This document shows, in pieces, positions 1-20,335 of a DNA stretch of 64,000 bases. A program made the translations under genes and the position numbers. The first letter of the stretch is position 1; every line of letters begins with the position of its first letter. The stretch covers positions 2,219,501-2,283,500 of the forward strand of contig CM076268.1 of assembly GCA_038380795.1 (NCBI GenBank). Reading direction: 5' to 3'. The notes under the pieces are model-generated. The model ran no database searches. It was not told where the DNA came from and worked only from the letters and a program-made list of their open reading frames with translations. The DNA is from Pyrocephalus nanus. Its lineage: Eukaryota > Chordata > Aves > Passeriformes > Tyrannidae.

Positions 1-2784
1 CACTGTGTGAAAATAACATTACAGAAATTTCACAGAATTTTACTGATTTCTCCATGCTTTGGTCCTGCCAAAGATCTCTCACCCTCTTACCTATCTCACT
101 CTGACAACCTGATAGCCTTTAATGATTTTTTTCCTCTCCTGGTTTGTAAATACCATCTACATCCCTCTCTGCTACGTCTCTTTTAGTCCCAGTTTAATCC
201 CCAAAATCACCAGTGGGGTGGTCTCAGGATTTATGAGACCATTGCAACCATAGGGCTGTCCCACCTCTGCACTTCCTCCCATACTTGAGACAATAAAAAG
301 AAATACAGGCAAAACTTCTTCACTCACAATTAATAACCTTATGTTTGCCTTTAATATGGTCCATTTATCCAATCCGTACCACAGTTCATTTGCAATTTTT
401 TTTTGTATTTTTGATAAGATTTATGTCTTTTTATTTTTAAGAGGACAATAGCTTTACCAATTTACTGCCAATTACCCAGCCATTTCTTTTCACTAATAAA
501 ATCGTTAGAAAAGCCTGGATGAGGTCAAAAAGCCCCTCTTGTTAGGCACAGACATTGCTTTTGACACATGCCAACTGCAGATTTAACAAGGCACCAGTCC
601 TGTTTGCATCTTCAGACAACTCCTGCAAATTCCTGCTTGCACTTCCACGAGTAAGATACTGCACAAATTAGAAGGCATGATTAAAAATTATAATAACAGA
701 GCTGAAACAATATCCTGCTCATCACTCATCAAAAGAAAGAGAAATACCTGCCTTGGGGCTGTAATAAGACAGAAAGTGGGACAGGGAGACCAGTCCTCCC
801 CAGCAGACTCTGCAGGAAGCATTCCAAACATGACAAATTCACTGTTCACCCAGCAGATGAAGTAATGACACTAGTATTTGTCCATAAAATGTGATTTAGC
901 CAGGCTACTCCAATGAAATCAGAAGCCTTAATGCTATAAAACCACGGAGTTAGAATATTTTTACCTTATTAAGAAAGAGGTGTGTGTGGGGGGGGGAACC
1001 CATAAGCTTTCATTTTCCCTTAGCTGAACCATCACACTGTGGGGCTTTGTTTCCAGAAGAAGAACCCCACAGCCCCCCAGCACCAAACAATTTGCCCAAT
1101 TCCTCCTCAGGTGCACACACCTCGCCAAAAGCCCCCGTGCCAGGTGTGAAGTCCACACACTTATCAGCACATTAAATAAAATCATCTTCCCCTCTCGGCC
1201 TAACCAGGTCCCCAGGGCAAGCATCAGGCTTGGATTCCTTGGTGCCTCCTGTCCCTGTCTCATCACGTCCCACGCCCCAAGCACTGGGGGGTGAAGACAT
1301 CAAGCCAAAGCTTGCCCCTGTAAAAGAGCCAGTCAACAACTAGGAGCACAGCTGCCAGAAAAATGCAAGTTTAGGCTTGGTTGTAATACCTGCACTTAAC
1401 TCCTGCCAGACACCAGTGATGCAACGTCCCAGGCACGTTTTTAGTTGGTGTCAGTTCCTTTCTCGTGTGTAACCTGAAGCCTAAAGACAATTCTTTCGTT
1501 CCTCACTCTAGTTAAGTCGGACTAATTCTGAGTTTTATTTCCACAAAACAAGGCTCAGCAAAAAAGCAAACAACAACACATATGTTTTTATGAATTAAGG
1601 AATGACAAAATGGAAACACGTCTTATTAAAAAAAAAAAAAAAAATATGTGCTCATGCCATGTTCACAGCTAGAGGCTGTGAGAGCACATGAAAACCCCAA
1701 AATAAAACTTGACTAGAAACAAAGGCAAAAGTTTCTCCTTCTGCCTAGACTAGGGGAAATAAAAACAGTGAAGTACCCATAGCAAAATGTCGATTCCACT
1801 TTAATCAGATTTTTAACAACGCGCTGTAAAAAACAAGAATAAAATTCATCCTAGAGCTCTCTAAAACCTCCAAGAGTTCAGAACAAAAACGTTTTTCTGC
1901 ACAGCCCATCAGTAAAGTCACTCATACATGAGATTTCTGGGGCACAAGCTTTAAGCTGAGAGGCATTTAAAATGCTTTCTGGATGAGAAGTTATTCTCAC
2001 ACTGGTTTTATACGAAAATACGAATTACTGTTAAGGGACAACTGCGTGGTTCTCTGCCACCCCTGGAGCTCACTCCTCAGGAACAAGAGCCAAAGGCAAG
2101 GCAAACGAGAAACTGGTCAAAGCACAGCTAAACTGGCTGCAAAAGGACTTCTTTAGAAAAAAAATGTATTTGTGACATGTTCATTTTCACAGTAAACAGC
2201 AGGGTGGTCCTATGGATTTTTGGAAGATGTGTCTCGCTACAGCAGCTGCTTCTACGACCCAGTAAATTGAGGTAACGTGGGGGACTTCATCTGAAACCAA
2301 ACCACCCTTTGTCTCCCTGGATGACGACACTAAATAGGGCAGAAATGGCTACCTGCACTAGGGCTGCTCAAATCCTAACCCTCCTCCCTCTGCCGTTAAA
2401 ACACAAATTCAATTAGTTCCTCCACGCTCAAACAGAGCCGCTGCCGCTGCCGAAAATCGTACTCCAGCGATAATTGCAATCCAAGAGTGATCTAATTATA
2501 CACAAGTCTCGGTGGCTGCGTTCCCACGTTGCTCCCTGCAAACCCGGATTCTCCACAGCACAACTCGGGAGTGAAAACCACACCATTTTCGTTCGCTCTC
2601 CCTTCAGACTGCATCACTTTATCATACACATTTAATGAGAATGGAGTTAGTCTATCAGTCAGCTTACTATAAAAACTCGAGTTTCTACCTACTGTTCCAT
2701 ACAAAGGAAGAGAAAGGCACTTCAGAGAGCAGCTGATGGGCTAAACCATACAAGGGAAAGAACATTCTTTTAATTAAGGTACTG

Positions 2785-2990
2785 GATTAGGATTCAAAGA
2801 CCAGCTTTACTTTCTGGCTCTGTCACCAGCTTCCTGTGTGACCCAGGGCAAAGAAATTTCATCACTCCCCAGCCCGGGTTTTCATCTCCAAAATGGACAG
2901 TGACATTTCCTTCTCCCTGCCTTGACGCATTTCAGTTGTGAGCAATTATTGTGCCCTGGCACACTGCCTTGGACAATAAGTATCTGATAT
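2785..2990 (+). repeat. MIR/CORE-SINE-like ancient repeat remnant
   Basis: The order of motifs matches the MIR family core: a 'gattcaaagaccagctt' segment, 'tggctctgtcaccagcttcctgtgtgac' type wording split by mutations, then 'cccagggcaaa' and a 'tttcatctccaaaatgga' segment. Plus orientation, diverged, so an old insertion. The call is from pattern memory; exact boundaries and subfamily are uncertain. Confidence 0.6.
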
Positions 2991-3402
2991 TAATTGAAGC
3001 CTAATAAAAGGTTAAAATCGACCCTTTCCCAGCATCCTGAAGGAGTTTTGCATGGCCACCACTGATGCAATCTAACACACTTAAACCCCTGAGCAAAGCC
3101 CTGCATACAGCCTGCTTAAATCTTTTCGTTTTGGAAAAGGAGGAGGAAGAAAAAGGCCATTGATTGGGGTACCCCAAACATTTAAAGAATAACTTCAGTC
3201 CAACACAGAACATGCTGGCCAACTTGAATGGGCCATTCCCTGCTAACACAGTTCACTGTGCACAAGTATCCTGTGCAATAGAGAGGCTGCCAATGACTTG
3301 CTGCTTTTTTTCTTCCGTGTTTTCTATTCCCGTTGTAAAAAAAAAAAAAAAACAAACTGTGCAAGGGTTTTGCCAGGTTTGAAAGTTTGAACGAGACCAT
3401 CT

Positions 3403-3441
3403 GAGCCGGCTCTTTTAAGAGCGCTTGCAAGTAATTACAAG
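3403..3441. promoter_or_regulatory. Cluster of overlapping perfect palindromes in intron 6
   Basis: Four symmetric elements are packed into 39 bp: GAGCCGGCTC (3403-3412), GCTCTT-TT-AAGAGC (3409-3422), CTTGCAAG (3424-3431) and GTAATTAC (3431-3438). The last is a palindromic homeodomain-type core, and CTTG/CAAG arms at 3424 and 3438 enclose it. Such density is seen in transcription-factor binding elements, but regulatory function is inference. Confidence 0.3.
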
Positions 3442-6400
3442 GTAAAAACGAGAATACTTCACACCTACATTCTGACTGAAAACTTCTCAGCCCTGCTGGC
3501 TCCAGGCTTTTAATTGTCAAAAGAGTTCAAGGTTTGGAAAGTTATTGGCATATTCCTAACCAGCATTGTGTCACTATTTGGCACGATTTTTCCTGGGATA
3601 CCTCCCAACTCTGTGACATAATCAGAGGGTTCTCTACATTACACCATATAGTCAGATGCTCATGTTAGTGTAATATGTTACCATGTTTAATACCATTTGC
3701 TATTACTTACACTTAATCAGCTCTGGAACCAGTTAAACCATATAGGAAAAGTAATTTCAGAGGCTTTCAACTGACAGTTTTCTACACAGAGCTTGACCCA
3801 AAATTACGACCTGGAGTTTGTAAGATGCGGTCTACATACCCAATTGCCTCTAAACAAACATTCATAACTCTCCACAACCTTGTGGGAACTGAAAATTCAT
3901 ATGAAAACATTAAAAAAAAAAAGGGCATAAAATTGACTCTATAGAACTGTCTCAACTAGAAAAACTGTCAGAGTTTCCCCTTCTGGCCAGCCTTAATTTA
4001 CTGCTTCAGCAATTTTAGCTCCACAATTACTGCAAGCTTTCAGCCACACAGAAACGGCCGAGCTCTCAAACATCCATCCACATTTAGTTTAAAAGTCCCA
4101 ACGTGGCATCTCAAGAGGCTCACACTGAACTCAGCCAAGCTATCTCAGGGTGCACCTCGTCCTGCACAGGTTTGCAAAGTAAACCATCAGTTACACCCTT
4201 GAACTCACCAAATTAAATGAAAAAAAGAAGTAGTAAAAGCATTAAATACGCAGGACTCCGAAATGCAGGTGGTGACTTCCAAAAGTAATTTCTGGAACTT
4301 CTGGTTTCGTGTCTCACAGGACCCAAGCAAGGTCCTCTGGGTGCCATCAGCTGGGTACCCAGCACCTCAAATCACTGGATTTGAAAATCCTCATTATTTA
4401 CTTTTCTGCCTCTCTATAGGAAAGGACTAGACATTTAAATAAATGACATAATCCCTACTACCATTCCATTCATTCATGCAGGTCGCTACAATTTACTGCA
4501 AGGAAAAATAAACTTCTGCAAAATATTCCTCAATGTAAGACATTCAGAAGGCTCAGAGGGGGAGAGGAGGTGAGAAGGCTTCTGACAAATATTTGCTCAA
4601 GTGACCGCACCATCCACGAACACATTTGCTTGGGCGAGGAAATTTATGGTCAACAAGAACCATGCCAGAGTGGGACGGGGAAAGGAACGAGGGGCAGAGA
4701 AAGGGAATTTTTAACCAGTTCCATTTCAGCAAGGACAGGCTTTGAGTGGAGCCCAGCCCATGGCAGCAGTCCCTGCCCTCAGTGGGGTGGCCAGCAGAGA
4801 ACCCCATCATGCAGAACACCACTTACCACCTCCCCCGGCAGCCCTTGCTGCTGCACCCTCCATAAACTTTGTTTAAACAAGTGTTCAAACAGAAAAATGG
4901 CTTTGCTTGGTTCACCTCAGCCATACCCATAGCTCACTCTACACCAAGGATGACAAAAATACCGCCAAGGCTCTGAGAATCCTCACTGCTTTCAGTGCTG
5001 GCTGCCCAAAACTAAGTAGAGGTGAGCTGGGTGGTTCTCTGAAGGCTTAAATGCAGGAGGGCTGGTGATAACACCTCAGTCTGATCACAAAATGATCTTT
5101 CTTCCTCCTCTGCTCCACAAAGGCTGCCTCTCCTCAGCTTTTTACCACAGGGAACCTTTTCCTTTCTTGCTGCCTGAGAAGCTGGCATTTGTTTTCTTTT
5201 GGACTTGGGGGTCTCAGACAAAGTAAGACACTACCTCTAAAGACCATCCAAAACAATGCAAGGGATGCATCTTTACTCACATAAAACCAATCAAGAACTA
5301 GGTCAGTGAAAATCTGTCACTGTTTTAGTCATATAAACCCAAACTCACAGTAACATTCTCCACAGGGAAAGTATGGAGCTGAGCTGTCAGTCACCAGCCA
5401 AAAATAGCTTACAATAATCAAATTAACTTTTGCTTTCAATACTGATAAACCAGAAGTTCTATTCACGGGGCTTGTGATGCTCAGATCACCTCACAACGCT
5501 GGAGACAGCAAAGCTCAATCAAGACATACTTCAGAAGCCATAGCTCAGATCCCCAAAGGTCCTACCAGCAGGTCCTATTAGAACTGATTACTTGTGGACA
5601 GAAATGCCTTCAGAGCCAATAAAATTGCTCACACCCATCCAGGCTAATCAACCAGAGCAGAGGTGAGCAGAAATGGTTTCTGAGATTTCAAGCCCTAATT
5701 TAGCTAAGTACTTAAATAAATATCTGCAAGCCTTATTAAAGTCACCAGGATTTGGGTATTAATAAGTTAACATTATTAAGCCTGTGTTTAATAGTCCTGC
5801 TGAATCACAGCTTTGCTACTACTTAAGACTTCACACAGCTGTTTAGAATTTGTCCTCAGGTAAAACACTTCTTCACAATTTTTATCATCTGTGTTTCAGG
5901 CACTGCTCAGAGCCCACACAGTCAGATCTCTCTTAGACTGCTATCAATTCAAAGTACCTTTCCTGAAGCTCCAGATCTGCTCTAGCTTCACCAAATTCAA
6001 TATCTAGGCTTTTCATTTAAAAAAAAAAAAAAAAAATCATTTCAGCTATAATAACAGCAATCTAAAGGATTGCTTGACGGTTTTCATAAGTGCAGTTATT
6101 ACAACTCGTGTTAGTACAACTGTGAAAGTAATAATTAAATTGTAACAGCAATGAGTAAAATTGCATCAGCATTTATTATTTAGTTGTCATGGTAAGCTTG
6201 TAGGTGGATATTAGACATGGATATCACACCTTTGCCAAGGCATGGGCAGATTAATCCTACAGACACGAGGGGAGACGGATGAACATATAAAGTTATGTAG
6301 CAATTGGCCCTGTAGTGAAATCTTATCTTGGGAGTACCGTGAAATCACCTCCAAAATTAATGAAAAATGCACCAGCTAAGTTCTAAATGCTTCAATAGAG

Positions 6401-6444
6401 AAACTCCTTAGGGAAAAACCCCTGTGTTCCACGGGGCAGCTCTA

Positions 6445-6654
<210 letters not shown>

Positions 6655-9600
6655 TTAACCTTGTGTAATCCACATTTAAAAGCCTCCTCTGTGCCGGTTT
6701 GATCGTGCCCACCAGCAACATAGGATGGACATGACACTTCAACACCTGTGCCTCCATCTTTCCCTAATAGCTCCATCACACAGCTCCTGTTTTGGAGAAG
6801 CAGAGAACCGAGGGGTGATGTTTGGGATCCCTCCCCCTGACATGTGGAGCTCTTGTTGCTCTGGGGTACCACGAGAAGGGACTGAAGATGCTGCCTCACG
6901 AGAAGTGCCTGAAGAAAATCCTCATGGAAAGGCACCATAAGGATATCCATTTATCTCATACAAACCTCCTCAGACAGAACGTATTAAAAGTGCTGATTCT
7001 GTTCCCATTTGAACTCAGAAGGAACACTGGCACTGGTCTCACAGAAAATAGGATCCAGCCCAACGCTGGAAGGATACAGAGTCATCCGGAACACATACAT
7101 TTCCTGCATCACAAGTTGGCTCCCAAAATGACCTTTTGCTGGCGATCGACTAATCCCTTGTTTTAGCATTACAGTTTTGACAGAGCGTTCAGAAAGCTCG
7201 ACGTTATGGAGCTGTAAGGTACAACTTCTCAATTGCAAAGCACATATTTCAGCAAATGGAATAAAGCACAGTCTGGTACAGTCATTTTAATCAGCCAAAT
7301 GGAAAGTAGTAATTCGGTGCAGTACACCAGAACAAAATTTATGGACCGTTCAGTGACACTTCCAGTAACCATACATTCTTAAAACATCATTACAACTACA
7401 GCTCTGAAATCCTGCTCCGTGCCTGACTGTTGTGTAGGTCCTTACCCAGCAGGAAAAGGCTGGAAAAGGGCTGCATCCCAGTGCCAAGAGCTTAGCCCTC
7501 ACACCTGCTGGAGGTAAAAGTGCTTTCAGTTCAAAGCCTGGAAGAAAAGTTCTTTCTGTCAGGGGCTCCCGGCTTTCCTAATTCCCTCAACTGGTAATTA
7601 GCTCAAAATCTCAATATTATTATTATTGCTGAGTCACGGGCTAATAATATCAGCTAAAGATTGACCATGAGGGCTTTGAAAAGCAAAGAAAGTATGGACA
7701 GGACTCCAGCAGCAGGTGAAAAACATGGGTGTTAACCTGATGTCTCAGGGCACTGTGTGACACAACCTCAACACTGCCAGACCAGGCTTAAGGCTTCTCT
7801 CCTCAGCCCCTCCTTTTGATGGCACACCTAAAAACTATATATTGATTTTTCTTCACATTATAAAGAGCTAAGGAATAAGTTCATAAAGCCAGAAAGAGTT
7901 TATCAGTGTTATTTTAGCATCTCGTTATTCCACTAAGCAACCCTGAAAGTCACAGTTTGGGTCAGGAAGAATCATTGCCATAAACAATTGGTAAATAACA
8001 AATACAACAGCTACATATTTTGAATATTTTACTTCTTTATGAGTTATTTTGAAGGAGAGGTGGTCAAAGTGACCTGAACTTTTGCCATTACAAGTTAAAT
8101 AAAACACACTTCTCAGAATGAGAACAAGTGTTTTTAACCGATTTGACTGCAAACCAGGAAGAACAGATCACGGTCCCACAAAAATTAAAACAAAATAAAA
8201 GTCAGGAACTGCAGGTCATTGATTTGACAGGAAAACACAAGAAATTGTTTAGCATTCAATAAGAAAACATAACTAACTTACAGACACAAGTGGATAAAAG
8301 CAAAATTAAAAGGTATTTGTGCAATTTCCCTTCTTGTAACTCCAGTGAGCAGAGACAATACCTTTATAATGAAACAACAGCTCAAGCCACTTCAGTTTAA
8401 GCTAAACAACTGCTGCAGAGGCCCAAAGCAGTTATGACACATTGTCACACAACTGGATTTATGTCATGGCTCTGGCTGCAATTAGATTCATTGCAAAGCC
8501 CAGGCAAACTCCCCTTTGTTGGGGATGGTGGCATCATCTGCAAAACAACTGAGATAACAAATACAATCTCAGCATGTTTAGTTTTTTTTTTTACTCACTA
8601 GTTATGGACACTTCCAGCAAATTACTGACATGATTTTTTGGCAAACTTTCTCCCATCAAATTTTTGACCAATTCTTCCAAGCAGCTCTCCAAAAGATTAA
8701 ATATTTAAGCTGGGTTTTCAATACCAAATGCACACTACTGCACCCTTAAGATGCAGCTTGGAGGTTGGAAACTTAAACTGGAATCAAAATGCCAAGAAAT
8801 ATCAGTCAGAAACCTAGGAAGGGGCAAGGAACTTTTCACAGAAATGTTTTGCTTTTGTAGTATCACATTAAAAAAATAGTAGATAGCTCTGTTTTTAGTC
8901 TTAAAATATGTGTCTTCATTGAATAGATAATGTCATGAAAAGTTGACACTTAGTTAAAAAATAGTAAAAAGGGGTCAATTTTAAGTTCATATCAAAAGAA
9001 AAGGATTAGAAACCACAATACAACTCTCCCCTAAAATCAGCACAGCTGAGACATATAGTGGTACTGCTCAGGTAAAGAGAACAACTGCAGAACACCCCTG
9101 CAAAAGCCATGGGCTCCTGCAGTTGTTCCTGCAGCCAGAACTTTCCTTATTCTGTATTTACCTGGTTGAATTTAAATGTCTATAAGACGATATCAAAATG
9201 CATAGGTGAAAACACACACCTGTTAATACTTCAACAGTTAAAGCTGATAGAAGTGCATTTGCTTTCTGGGTGGTGTACAGGAAAGTAAAGGCTCCTCTGA
9301 TCCCTCATAGAGGATTTAGATTATTACCTCAAAGAAAACATAAAATGCCTTTAAAGGCAGAAGCAGGAGCCATCATCACTTCAGAGACAGATATTAAAAA
9401 AAAAAAAAAAAGACTAAAAGGGATTTAGGCATTCAATAACTGATCCCATTCTCCTTTCTGTAAGAACTTCGGGCATATCTTGAAAAATCATAAAAGGATC
9501 GATTTTGAAATTCACCACCCAGAATTAGTCACGGTGGAGGAATTTCACTCTGGAAGCTATCTTGGCCAGCACATACACCCTCCTGCTACCCTGCCTGAGT

Positions 9601-10496
9601 GCAAATTGACTCAAGACATTCCTAGTCAGAGGGACAAAGTGCTACAGGCCACTATCTGATTCCGATAAAGACCATACAAGAAGAGATTTCTCAGCTCCAG
9701 GAGGCAGGGAAGAGCTGGCTGGAGGATTACTGGCAAGCTTCACCTTTTCTTTCCCTTTGCTTTGCCCCTTCAGTCTTCAAGGGATGGCTGTCTCTCCCAA
9801 AAGGAGACATCAGATATGGCCAGGTTTGGTTCCAGCTATTGTAGTCACCCAAAAAGTATTGCATGTCCACAGGAATGCTCTACAGAGAGCAATGCCCAGA
9901 CTCGGGACAAACCAGAGTGCAGGAATCACCCTGGGCTGCTGTGATACCTGGCTGAACACAGACACACTCAGTCCTTCTTGAGGATTCCTTCCTCAAAAGT
10001 TTGTTGGTATAGTGGTGTCAAAAACCCACAGTTCTCTCTTTATTCTGGTGTAATTTTGAGTGAGCCCACAGTGACTTCACCCTGTCCCTCTCACAAGTTA
10101 AGGACACAGGATCCAGAAGCTCTGAGGGCCTCACTCTTCAACACCCATTCACTGGTAACAAGTTTCCATCTTAAAAGATGATTATTCAAAATGACAGAAT
10201 ATAGAATACATTAGTAGAGTTGGCAATAATAATAAATCCTACCAGGAAATTTGAAATTTAATGTATTTCTGAGCAACAAGAAAACCTAAAACCCTCAGCT
10301 GTCACCTCTTTTTTTCCTTTAGACTAAAGAGATGTAAGAAATTAGACATACAATAAAGGTATAGACTTCACTGACCCAGCTGGCTGTTGAAAAAGGCATC
10401 TGTGGTTTGTTCCCAGAGCAAACACACACACACCTAGGAAATTATATACATTTAATACATAGGAACAAAAGTTTAATTTGTGCCACTTACTGGGCA

Positions 10497-10533
10497 CAAA
10501 TCTAAATGGTCTCACCCAAATCTAAATGATCTC
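10497..10533. repeat. Short near-direct repeat, 2 x 17 bp
   Basis: CAAATCTAAATGGTCTC at 10497 is followed after three bases by the same 17-mer with one substitution (10517-10533). Probably a local 20-bp tandem duplication inside intron 5. Confidence 0.7.
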
Positions 10534-12020
10534 TTCCCTAACACAGGATAGCAGGGCCAGCACAGAGCCCCACAGGGGCTGATTTACTCTGCCAAAGGTC
10601 ACCCTCCCAAACCAGGTATCTCCATCCTGCCTCTTCAAACACGCATTTTCCTTCATGGTTTTCAAGAAGTGCTATCTGCATTTCCCCTTCATGAGCTCTA
10701 AAGTGTTAATAACGTCCTAGTTAGTACCAGAGCACTTACTATTATTTTCCAAGATGGGATTAGTTCGGTTGGGTTTGTTTTTTTCTTTAATTGGCGCTTT
10801 TTTTTATTGTTGTTGTTTTTTAAAGGAGCGCCAGGAAAGGCAAAAATCACTGAACTGGAGCCAATTCGTTAACACTCCACAGCATTATGAAAGGCAGAAG
10901 GTGTTGCCAGGTGTACACTCATAACCAACAGTAATTTATGGTGTAAGCAAACATAGATGGAAAAGTCTACTTAGATAATTAGTGCTCATGCGGGGAGATT
11001 TTCTGGGCTCCGCTCTCCACCAACACAAATGTTGGAAAAACTGACACTTTCTACAGTAAATCCAGCGAGAGAGGAAAGGAGGCTGAGGCTTGTCCTCCTC
11101 TGCACTGGAAAACAGATTTTTTTTTTTTTTTTGCACCAAGCAGCCTCTGAATCAACAGCACACAAAGCATTCCAACCCTTGGCTCAGTCAAGCAGCACCC
11201 CAAAAATAAAATACTGCAATCATGAGGGTAAGGAGCAGGGGACAGGGGGGGGCAGCCCTCAGGACTTAGTCTTGAGCTGGCCACATTGTCTGGCAAAAGT
11301 CAACTTCTGTCTTAATGGCCATCCCAAATTGCTCTGAGAGCTCAGCAGGAGTTCCAGGCTGGGCCTTGTGACCCTGACACAAGGTGACTCCCTGGAAACC
11401 AACCCCCCATCTTTGGAGAGGGGCTGCTGAGGTGTCGGGGACGTGAGGAAGCCGCTGACAGAAGATCTGCAGAAGAGGTTAAAGCAACCCAGAAATGCAG
11501 GGCAGGACAGAGAGTGCTCGGACAGCGATTTGCCATCAAAGTCACGCATTCCCTTCCTTGGGAGGAGAGGGATAAGATGACCCAATCCTGACTTCTGACC
11601 TGACCTAGGCAGATACCAGGAGGTTAAAGGTGCGTGCACTAACACACAGAGCGAGCTGGCCTCCCTAAAACTCCCTCTTAATCAGTAACCACCGATTTAG
11701 AATAAGACATCTAATCTGAAGCTGTTTAAAATTCAAACAGACCCTTCCAAGTAATTGCTTTCTTTACTTTCCCCTCAAACTCTTCTTCCCATTTCAGTTT
11801 CACAGACCATAAACTCTACAGAAAATAATAACTTTTGACTTCCAACCCTTCCTTTATTGAGCTGCCTACACTCACCAGAGCGGATGCTCAACAGTGCAGC
11901 CGAAAATCGATAGAGCAAAACAGCCTTAACCTGCTCTGTAAAGTCAGCCTTTAGTTTTCCAAATAACTCTCTATAAATAATCCTTAGCTGCACTGCTGTG
12001 CTACAAGCTTGAATTTCAGG

Positions 12021-12197
12021 AGAAAAAAAAAAAAAGCAAACAAAACCAAAAACCAACCAAACAAAAACCCAAAACAAAAACAACAACAACCACACCAAAA
12101 ACTAAAATGAAACAAACAAACAAAAAAAACCCAACAAAACAAAAAAACCACAAAAAAAAAAAAAAAAAAAAAAAAAAAACCAAAAAAAAAAAAAAAA
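12021..12197. repeat. A/C-rich low-complexity tract (T/G-rich on the FGFR2 sense strand)
   Basis: A 177-bp stretch made almost only of A with scattered C, including a run of 28 A at 12152-12179 and a further 16 A at 12182-12197. On the FGFR2 sense strand it is U/G-rich and explains the spurious phenylalanine-rich frame read there. Length in the real genome is likely polymorphic and prone to sequencing error. Confidence 0.95.
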
Positions 12198-12324
12198 CCC
12201 ACAGAAATGATGCTCAGTAACAGCCAAAGAAACCACCAACTCTTCCCCAGAAGAAAACAACTCCTCTTTTTTGCTTCCACGTTTGATCCCAGGCCATTAA
12301 GAGATTTTCTGTCGACTTCAGCAA

Positions 12325-12398
12325 GTTTTTAGGTTTGGGGTTGTTTTTTTTTTTTGGGGGTTGTTTTGTTTGGGTTTGGTTTCTGTTTTGTTTTTTTT
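12325..12398. repeat. T/G-rich low-complexity tract, complementary in kind to the tract at 12021-12197
   Basis: A 74-bp run of T with G clusters (gtttgggg, ttggggg, tgtttgggtttgg). It lies 128 bp from the A/C-rich block and is its compositional inverse, so the two could pair as an imperfect inverted repeat in DNA or nascent RNA. It sits about 50 bp downstream of the exon 5 donor in the sense direction. Confidence 0.85.
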
Positions 12399-12411
12399 AC
12401 AGCCTTGGTCA

Positions 12412-19294
<6,883 letters not shown>

Positions 19295-19369
19295 TCATCT
19301 GGTTGCTGTCATTCACAAAGTCCTCGGACCCATCATTGTCGTCTTCATCATCCCCAGAGGAAAGAGCAT
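19295..19369 (-). CDS. FGFR2: FGFR2 exon 4: acid box between Ig-I and Ig-II
   Basis: This 75-nt exon encodes residues 129-153 (DALSSGDDEDDNDGSEDF then VNDSNQM). Acceptor is tgcag before ATGCTC; donor is ATGA|gtaagt, a near-consensus site. The run of Asp/Glu is the acid box, which in the FGFR family folds onto the heparin-binding site of Ig-II and, with Ig-I, autoinhibits ligand binding. Both ends are phase 1 and the length is a multiple of three, so skipping keeps the frame; acid-box-less isoforms are known in the family. It is one codon shorter than the 78-nt human exon as I recall it, and the segment after the acid box differs. Confidence 0.95.
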
Positions 19370-20062
19370 CTGCACATCAAAAATAACCAAGTCTTTAAAC
19401 CATTCTGCTTTTCACAGACAAATAAACCAATAAGCTACATCTTGGATTGTGTGTCAAGGAGAACAGATCTCATGTTAGTTGTGCAGAAGCTAGAGGGGAA
19501 AAAAAGAAAATCCAGCCACAAATGTGCTATTTGGTGTAAAATTGTAACCAAACTAGCTAATAATCCTGCAATGCTACTAAGTTTCCCACAGGAGTTTGCT
19601 AACTCCAAAAATTTCTTTCCACTTTAACTTTTTGCCAAAGACATTCAGTTGAACAGAAGCGAGCATCTCCAGAACGATTTGTCACTAAACTTAAAGGATG
19701 CAGGACATCCCTTCTCCTCTTCTGATGCAGGGGGCAAAAGCTTGTATTCATTCTACTGTCTCTGTCATCAGCACAGCGACTCTGTCTAACTGAATCCTGT
19801 CACAGTGGCATAAACCAGAGAGCTCTGCAGCAGCTGTTAATCACTGTGGAGCCCATGAAGCAAAAGCAGTATATACAAACTGAGTCCATTTCAGGGTCAG
19901 GACAAGGAGAAAAATCCCTGTAGCAGCTACAGAACTCAGCTTAACTCGCTGTGCCCAAGTGCACTGTTTCATGTCAGATCACAGTGTGTCTTTATGTCAC
20001 ATTTTACAGCCTCTACATGCAAAAAAAAAAAAACAAAACAAACCTATGTTTAACTCACTCAC
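19370..20062 (-). other. FGFR2: FGFR2 intron 3
   Basis: A short intron (693 bp) between the Ig-I and acid-box exons, starting G|gtgagt at 20062 and ending tgcag at 19370. It has a short A run near 20021-20036. No other feature was seen. Confidence 0.95.
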
Positions 20063-20329
20063 CTGTAACATTTACAATGAAGTACAGAGTATCACTGTCT
20101 AGGGTCCTAACAGCAGTGCAAGCATAGAGGCCCGAATCTCTGGCTGTAGCATCCTTAATTTGTAAGTACTCCCCAATAATCACTGTCCTATTGTCGGGCC
20201 CCAAAGGGACCCCATCCTTAGTCCAACTGATCATGACGGCGTCTCTCAATTGACAGCGCAACTCAAGCGGCTCTCCTGGAAGTGCTGAGTAAACATCTGG
20301 CTGAGAGATTTGGTATTTGGTTGGCGGCT
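20063..20329 (-). CDS. FGFR2: FGFR2 exon 3: Ig-like domain I
   Basis: This 267-nt exon encodes residues 40-128 (Glu40 split with exon 2). It starts [19 protein letters not shown] and ends TLYFIVNVT. The Ig pair is Cys65 (LELRC) and Cys110 (LYACTA), with core Trp75 in ISWTKDG and the DSGLYAC motif of the Ig fold. N-glycosylation sequons are at Asn86 (NRT) and Asn126 (NVT). Ig-I is not needed for ligand binding; with the acid box it autoinhibits the receptor. Both ends are phase 1 and the length divides by three, so skipping yields an in-frame two-Ig (beta) form, an established FGFR isoform type. Acceptor ttcgcag is preceded by a long pyrimidine tract. Exon length equals human. Confidence 0.97.
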
Positions 20330-20335
20330 CTGCGA

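Noticed and set aside
11984..12280. 98-codon minus-strand frame rich in phenylalanine
   Set aside because: It is the translation of the A/C-rich low-complexity block read on the other strand.
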